From Zhengitettix transpicula (lineage: Eukaryota; Arthropoda; Insecta; Orthoptera; Tetrigidae), in the NCBI GenBank assembly GCA_037074705.1, contig CM073590.1, positions 41,873,895 through 41,937,894 on the forward strand: a stretch of DNA of 64,000 bases. The letters are read 5' to 3'. The position numbers and the translations under genes are program-made. Under the pieces are notes generated by a model, which saw nothing but the letters and a program-made list of their open reading frames with translations, was not told the origin of the DNA and ran no database searches. Positions 58,776 to 64,000 of the stretch are shown here, piece after piece (within the stretch, counting starts at the first letter, position 1; every line of letters starts with the position of its first letter).

Positions 58776-61700
58776 AACCTGAATTGAGAACATTATGTTA
58801 TATATAATCGGTTTTGATTTCCTTAGTTGCGAAATAGGCAAAATGCGCAATCAGCACTATAATTGTACGTTCGATTAAAATTAACCAATGTCAAAACAGA
58901 AATCATGTATACGTTTTGGAAATAATCCCATCACTTAAGTTGCCTTCATCTGAAAACAGAAAAAACGAATGCCATTTGATTATAGACATGACGTATTACT
59001 TCCATGTTGGATATCTCATGAACATGAATACAGCAGTACAAACATCTTAGATATTTAATATTTTACTCCGAGAGTGATACGTCGTGAATGTGAGCTATAG
59101 GAAATTATTTTTCCATTTACAAGTCCGGATATTAATATTAACAACGATTCATAATGGAAATAATTGAGAACTTGCTTGCTAATCCTGTTATTTTACAAAA
59201 AATTGTACAGTTCATTGCTCAATGATTAATTTTTATAAAGAAATGCTTGGTGTTATTCATCCATGTAATATTTCTATTAACGCCTTGGCGAAATTACAAA
59301 ATATTTCAATATTAAACGGGCATGTAATTTGGTGAAGAAATAGCTCTCCTACAAAAATTCTTTGAAAAACTTCAATAAGTGATTGATTTGATTCAGTTCA
59401 AGAATTTGTACAACTACAAAAAGTATGAAACCTTATTCTATTAATAGTCTTTGAAATTATTAGCAAAAAAAGTAAAATATAGTATTCATCACGTCGTTGG
59501 CTAAATATACATGATTTAGAGAATGTGTTTTTTCTGAAACCATGAGAATATCTGAAACATGTTCAATGTTCAAGAGTAAAGTAACCTCTCTGTTTTTGGT
59601 AAAAAGCAAGGGCTGAATCTAATTGTTAGCTATTTTCTTACCTTTGCAGATTATATCATTCATATTTACGCATATATTAATATTCATCAGCTATACGCAA
59701 TGTTTACACTAATTTAGTTTGAGCAGCATGATTAATTTTTTTGATATCTCCAGCTTTTAATTATTGGTTACAGACATTTTATTTAGTGTTTCGAGAATTT
59801 TAATTTGTGGCTGAAGTAATTTCCCCAGGATATTAATTCTCGTTGGACTGGATTTATTTCAGTATTTAAAACCTTCGTCCCAGTAACAGAAATATGATTA
59901 AGAATTAAAAATTTAGATCCATTTAAACTTGTTGTTATACCTGTACCGGCGTTTATTTGAAACAGAAAAATTAATTTTCTATTTCTACCGTTTATTTATT
60001 CATACTCAATCTCCAAAGCTGATGTTACTCGACTCAAAAAAAGCTTAAAAATGTATGCGATATTTATGGAAAAGGTTACGTGCGATGGACAACATTATTG
60101 TGCGGATGATATATTTTTTATAATATTAAACGGTACACTTGTTCACTGTATTTTATAGTTTTAAGTTTATAGTTTTAAAACATATCGTACAATTTTGACA
60201 TTTCAAACGCACGATATTTTTTTGTATTGTCTAATGAATTTAATTTATTGTATATAGCAGTCGAGGATATTTAAAATATTGTACAGTAACTGTTGTTTTA
60301 ATCTTATATTTTGACTTTCGACTCAAATGGCACCTCATTCCGTTACTGGCAGTATAAGGCCATAATTTCTATATTCTTTATTTAATTTATTTTGCGCCAA
60401 GACTTCGTTTTGCAGAGTTTATTTCCTCCAACACAAGTAACTATTTGAGTTATGTACCGAGATCACGTCTTACCTTATTATTACCCTTCGATCACTAATT
60501 ATGTTCTTAAAATATAATTTAGAAAACATTTATGAACTTCGTAATGTCGCGTGTGAGAATGTAAATTTATTTGGGCGAGTTTCATTAGTGAAGAAGCGAA
60601 CATACAGTGTACTACCTTCATTGGATGTTAGTTTTTCCATTTCTGTAAATTCCAGTGATATTACATAAACTGTTATCATATTCGTGTGTGCAGGCACTAC
60701 GTTCCTTGTGAGAAGACGTAAATTGTGACCCGTTTCCGCCACGGTAATTAAAAAGTGCCGCTTTCCACTCATGAAACCGGTATGCAAATTAATTTGGCTG
60801 TTCAGAGTTATGGAAGGATCCTTCGAATTGAAACATTTCGTGGAAAAATATCGGTGATCTCTTTGCTAGTAAAAGTCAAGGGAAACCATCGGGGAAAGAA
60901 TTCACAGCTTGACAAAGTGAAATCTTATTATATTGAAGATTCCTACACAACGACCTGGAATCTTTCTTTCGTGATATTTTTATTTCCAGACGATTTTAAA
61001 TATACTGTACTTCCACGGAATTTGTGAGAATGCGAAATTGAATACTTTTCAACAGCATACGAAGGAGAAGTAATATACAATTACTCATGAAAGACAGGAT
61101 TCAAATTAAAAATTAAAGTGTGGTACAAATTTACACAAGACACAGAAATACTTCATTTATGGACGAACTTATTTCTTTCTTTTGTTTTATAGTATGTTTG
61201 GAATTGTTTCATAATGTTAGTCGGAAACATAGCAGCTGGCTTCTCGAGGTAAGAGTATAAGTGGACCTTAATTGACATTTTAAGTTCTAAACATTAATTT
61301 ATGCATTAATTATTTCATTCACCAGTTTTTTCTGCTCGCTTTTTTCCCTTCCTAGGCGGTTTTCTTGTTACAGTTTTGAAAGTTGGCCACGTCCATTTCT
61401 TTTACCGTTAGACATTCTTCAAACATTTTCTGAAATTCTCGTATTTTAAATTAACTGCTGAATTACCAGGGAATTTATTGTCAACATACTCAAGTCTTTT
61501 ACCTATCTGATACATTATATTAAAACTGCTTAGAGAGATCCTGTTAGACGTGAAGGGTCTATAAATATTATTTACAAGAGACCTTAGTTTTGAAATCTTG
61601 CACTTTTTCCCTCACATCAAAAAAAATGCTTCTGTTACCCGATTGCTTATTATTTTGAAAACATTTATGTTCAAGGAAGGTGCATATTTTCGCGCAACTA

Positions 61701-62506
61701 TGAATGAAGTGACGATTGGTTCCCTCCAAACCATAAGTGCATTTCCTTCCGTTAATTAATTTACAGAAGGGGGGGGGGGGGCATTTCACAGATACGACGT
61801 GATAACTGTAGAGCTTGGAAGTCGAGGTCTATTAAGTGTTAGAAACCTGAGCGCAACAATTTGTAGTGAAATTGACCATCTACTTAATATATGTTGATTT
61901 TACTCGAAAAGAATTCCGGATTCCGATATTCATATGATATTTGATTTTCTACTTGTTTGAAAAAATATGTAAACTGGCAGAAATGGAAACTTTGTACAAC
62001 AGTGTAATCTGAACGAATTTGACATTATAATACAAATTAGTAACACATAGGAAACATAAGTAAGCTCCAAAAATATTTGTTATATATTTTCGCTAATGAA
62101 AAATACTACATTTAAGGGGGTTTACAAATTGAGCATACCGGACTTGATTTAAATTGTTCATTGACCATTAGTCACATTATTACATACGTTCCAGTATATA
62201 GATAGAGTATAAGCATATTAATAATATTAAGTTGTAAAAATAACCAAATGATTCTATATGGTTAATGTTTTGACATTTACCAATCTATTTAAATTCGATA
62301 AGGGAAACATTTATGAAATATTTCACCAAGTATATGTTTTCGTTTTAGAAAGCACATTAAACCGAAACCATTAAGATAAAAAGTTGAATAATTACTGGGA
62401 TAATATCAAATTCGTAAATAATGTAAGTTTTTTGTGAACATGTGAGGAAGAAATTTAAATTGTTAGGCCCCTTGGCGATTTTAAGCAATTTCGGAGGACT
62501 TTTTTA
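58776..62506. other. No gene recognised
   Basis: About 3.7 kb, very AT-rich. GTTTATAGTTTTAA-type text is repeated in direct order at 60155-60180. Frames at 60530-61027 on both strands lack motifs. A G12 homopolymer lies at about 61769-61780. Confidence 0.5.
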
Positions 62507-62525
62507 CATTGTCAATTTGACAATG
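62507..62525. repeat. 9-bp perfect palindrome
   Basis: CATTGTCAATTTGACAATG has nine paired bases on each side of a central T. It might be a binding site for a dimeric protein or chance. Confidence 0.6.
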
Positions 62526-62561
62526 ATCTTAGCTGGCAGCAATTCGTCGAATGTCCGCATG

Positions 62562-62623
62562 CAATAGTATTCAGTCGGCTGGGAGTGCGATTTGCATATT
62601 GCTGTATCAGCCGACAGCTATTG
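62562..62623 (+). other. Hairpin with 8+7 bp stem
   Basis: GTCGGCTG (62574-62581) pairs with CAGCCGAC (62608-62615), and CAATAG (62562-62567) with CTATTG (62618-62623), with one more C-G pair (62572/62617) and a four-base bulge on the 5' side. The loop is about 26 bases and holds ATTTGCATATTG. The region is richer in GC than its flanks. The shape is roughly that of a small-RNA precursor, but the stem is shorter than usual for a miRNA. Confidence 0.35.
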
Positions 62624-63457
62624 AATAATTATCGTTACCGCTAACTTCCCGGTGCTCACCTGGAGCTCGCCGAATCTCCAAGTCATTCTCAGGGAAATTG
62701 AAAGTTTTATATATATATATATATATTATAACGTTGAAACTAATTGTTATATTTGTTGTAGCCGGCAGTATGTATCAATAATACGAGTAAATGCACCTGT
62801 TTAGATGCACGATGTGATTCATGTAAATAATTTCTTTTATGCGAGCCTGGAGGGAATAATGGGAATATTTCCAACAATTACGAAATACCACCAGGGAAAT
62901 AAACAAATATGATGAAAAAAACAGTCTAAATTATCGCACCCGGTTAGATCTGTAACAAAATAGTACAAACTGTAAATAACTTTATGCGGGGATCTTTACT
63001 CGGGTAAAATGATAATGTTGAGATACATTATTTCTCTTTAATCACATTGGATAAATATGTCAGCAGCAATTTATGGTCCATATTAATGTGTGTGCCGATA
63101 TCAAATTTACCCTCTTTTTTTTTTTGGCAAGGATTTTAGTACCACTTATTTGCACTAGAAACTGCGGACAGGTTTCCTACTTCATAATAAGTAATTATTA
63201 CTTAGCAGATATTATTGTCGAAATATAAATATATAGAGTACCGCGCTAAGTATGATAATTCTTTATTACAAAGAACCATTTCCCAAGGCATTCTCAATTT
63301 GTGGAATCGTAAAGCACCCTAGAGGAGTGGCACAATTCTAGTTTTTCTAAATTTCATAAATTATTTCTTCTTGAAGTCTTTAACTGGGTTCACTGTTGTT
63401 GATCGTAAAATAAGTCAAATGGGCATGAAGGCGAAACGACACACTATAACTGCGAGA
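62624..63457. other. No gene recognised; one (AT)n tract
   Basis: Contains an alternating AT tract at 62709-62727. Otherwise AT-rich. Confidence 0.5.
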
Positions 63458-63634
63458 TTATTATTTATTGTCCTAACAACTGCCAGGGTCATTAGCGATC
63501 TTTTTTACAGTTAGATTTGACTCATCGACTTTGTAAGGAAACACACGCACACAAGATTCATGCCCTCGCCGGGATTCGAACCTGGAACCTCTCTGATGCG
63601 ATGCAGCGACGCTGACCTCTACACCACTGGAGGT
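63458..63634 (-). mobile_element. tRNA-derived SINE, same family as 35287
   Basis: On the minus strand from 63634: CCTCCAGTGGTGTAGAGGTC (A box), then GGTTCCAGGTTCGAATCCCG with a perfect B box GGTTCGAATCC, then a GTGTGCGTGTG run, GCTAATGACCCTGGCAGTTG and a tail AATAAATAATAAT. Head, GT run and GCTAATGACC tail line up with 35287-35512. Body is about 50 bp shorter. I could not identify a target duplication. Confidence 0.75.
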
Positions 63635-63757
63635 TGGCGGTACTAGTATTGTATTATAGAATATATTAAATTTCATTTTAACATATCACAAGAAGTGAAA
63701 TTTTGTGTAAACCCGTACTTGATATGGTGCTGAACATTGCACCAATAAAAGCTTCAA

Positions 63758-63777
63758 ATATATATATATATATATAT
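63758..63777. repeat. (AT)n microsatellite
   Basis: About ten AT dinucleotides, followed at once by TGTAGTAATTGG. Confidence 0.95.
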
Positions 63778-64000
63778 TGTAGTAATTGGTAAATAAGGCA
63801 TTGTTCTAATTGAAAAGTTGAATGGTAGAGGACTCATTATTGGTGGATATAGCGGACGCCGCAACAAACCGGCAATGCAAAGAAAGTATTGTTGATCGGT
63901 TTTACGCGCTCAATTTACGAGACGAACGAACAGTCGGGCAATGAACGGTGAGGTGTAAAGACCACAAAATTCTAATACACGAAAAGTTGAACAATTTAGT
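63778..64000. other. Possible LTR start, cut by window end
   Basis: TGTAGTAATTGGTAAATAAG begins directly at the end of an (AT)n tract, as the presumed solo LTR does at 43876. Base composition rises in GC from 63850 (GCGGACGCCGCAACAAACCG). The other terminus lies beyond the window, so there is no way to confirm an LTR here. Confidence 0.25.

Noticed and set aside
63540..63634. Functional tRNA gene on the minus strand
   Set aside because: A and B boxes are good, but the acceptor stem does not close and the sequence continues into a SINE body shared with 35287.
1..64000. CRISPR array, prophage, bacterial operons
   Set aside because: The sequence is eukaryotic: LINEs, SINEs, pol III boxes and microsatellites, no dense coding. 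No regularly spaced identical repeats were seen.
1..64000. Endogenous viral gene
   Set aside because: I looked for capsid, polymerase and glycoprotein-like frames and found none; reverse transcriptase pieces are of LINE type.

Overview
The window is non-coding, AT-rich animal nuclear DNA, most probably from an arthropod with a large, transposon-laden genome (a hemimetabolous insect is my best guess, inferred only from the transposon types). Open reading frames are short and scattered on both strands, there is no operon-like layout, and I could not identify one intact host gene. Nearly everything I can support is a mobile element, a piece of one, or a repeat derived from one. The long stretches between them hold no feature I can defend.

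Layout. 1-4630: no gene, one short dispersed repeat. 4631-9192: a large Helitron-like element on the minus strand, filled with about sixteen diverged tandem units of roughly 280 bp. 9193-16210: featureless except for a dispersed-repeat copy (11708-12055) and an (AT)n tract. 16211-17827: a second Helitron-like element, plus strand. 19395-21492: an RTE-type LINE relic, a tRNA-derived SINE and a 5'-truncated LINE tail with a 9-bp target duplication. 26452-26850: a decayed CR1-like LINE tail. 27580-29561: a third Helitron-like element, a relative of the first in opposite orientation. 31125-33922: a mariner-type relic, an internally deleted Jockey-like LINE, a near-perfect snapback palindrome and another dispersed-repeat copy. 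35115-40023: an isolated satellite monomer, a SINE with target duplication, a third copy of the dispersed repeat and a hAT transposase tail. 42774-44773: (AT)n tracts flanking a probable solo LTR. 46117-48680: a 5'-truncated Jockey-like LINE on the minus strand with a 10-bp target duplication. 49400-49660: the best candidate host exon, unidentified. 52865-55795: Helitron-derived fragments. 58236-58775: two more copies of the dispersed repeat. 63458-64000: a SINE and a possible LTR edge cut by the window end.

No genes work together here. The connecting theme is reuse. One satellite-like module appears inside three Helitron-like elements and as stray pieces elsewhere. One dispersed repeat recurs five times. 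Several insertions abut (AT)n tracts. All family names come from motifs read by eye; no database search was possible.
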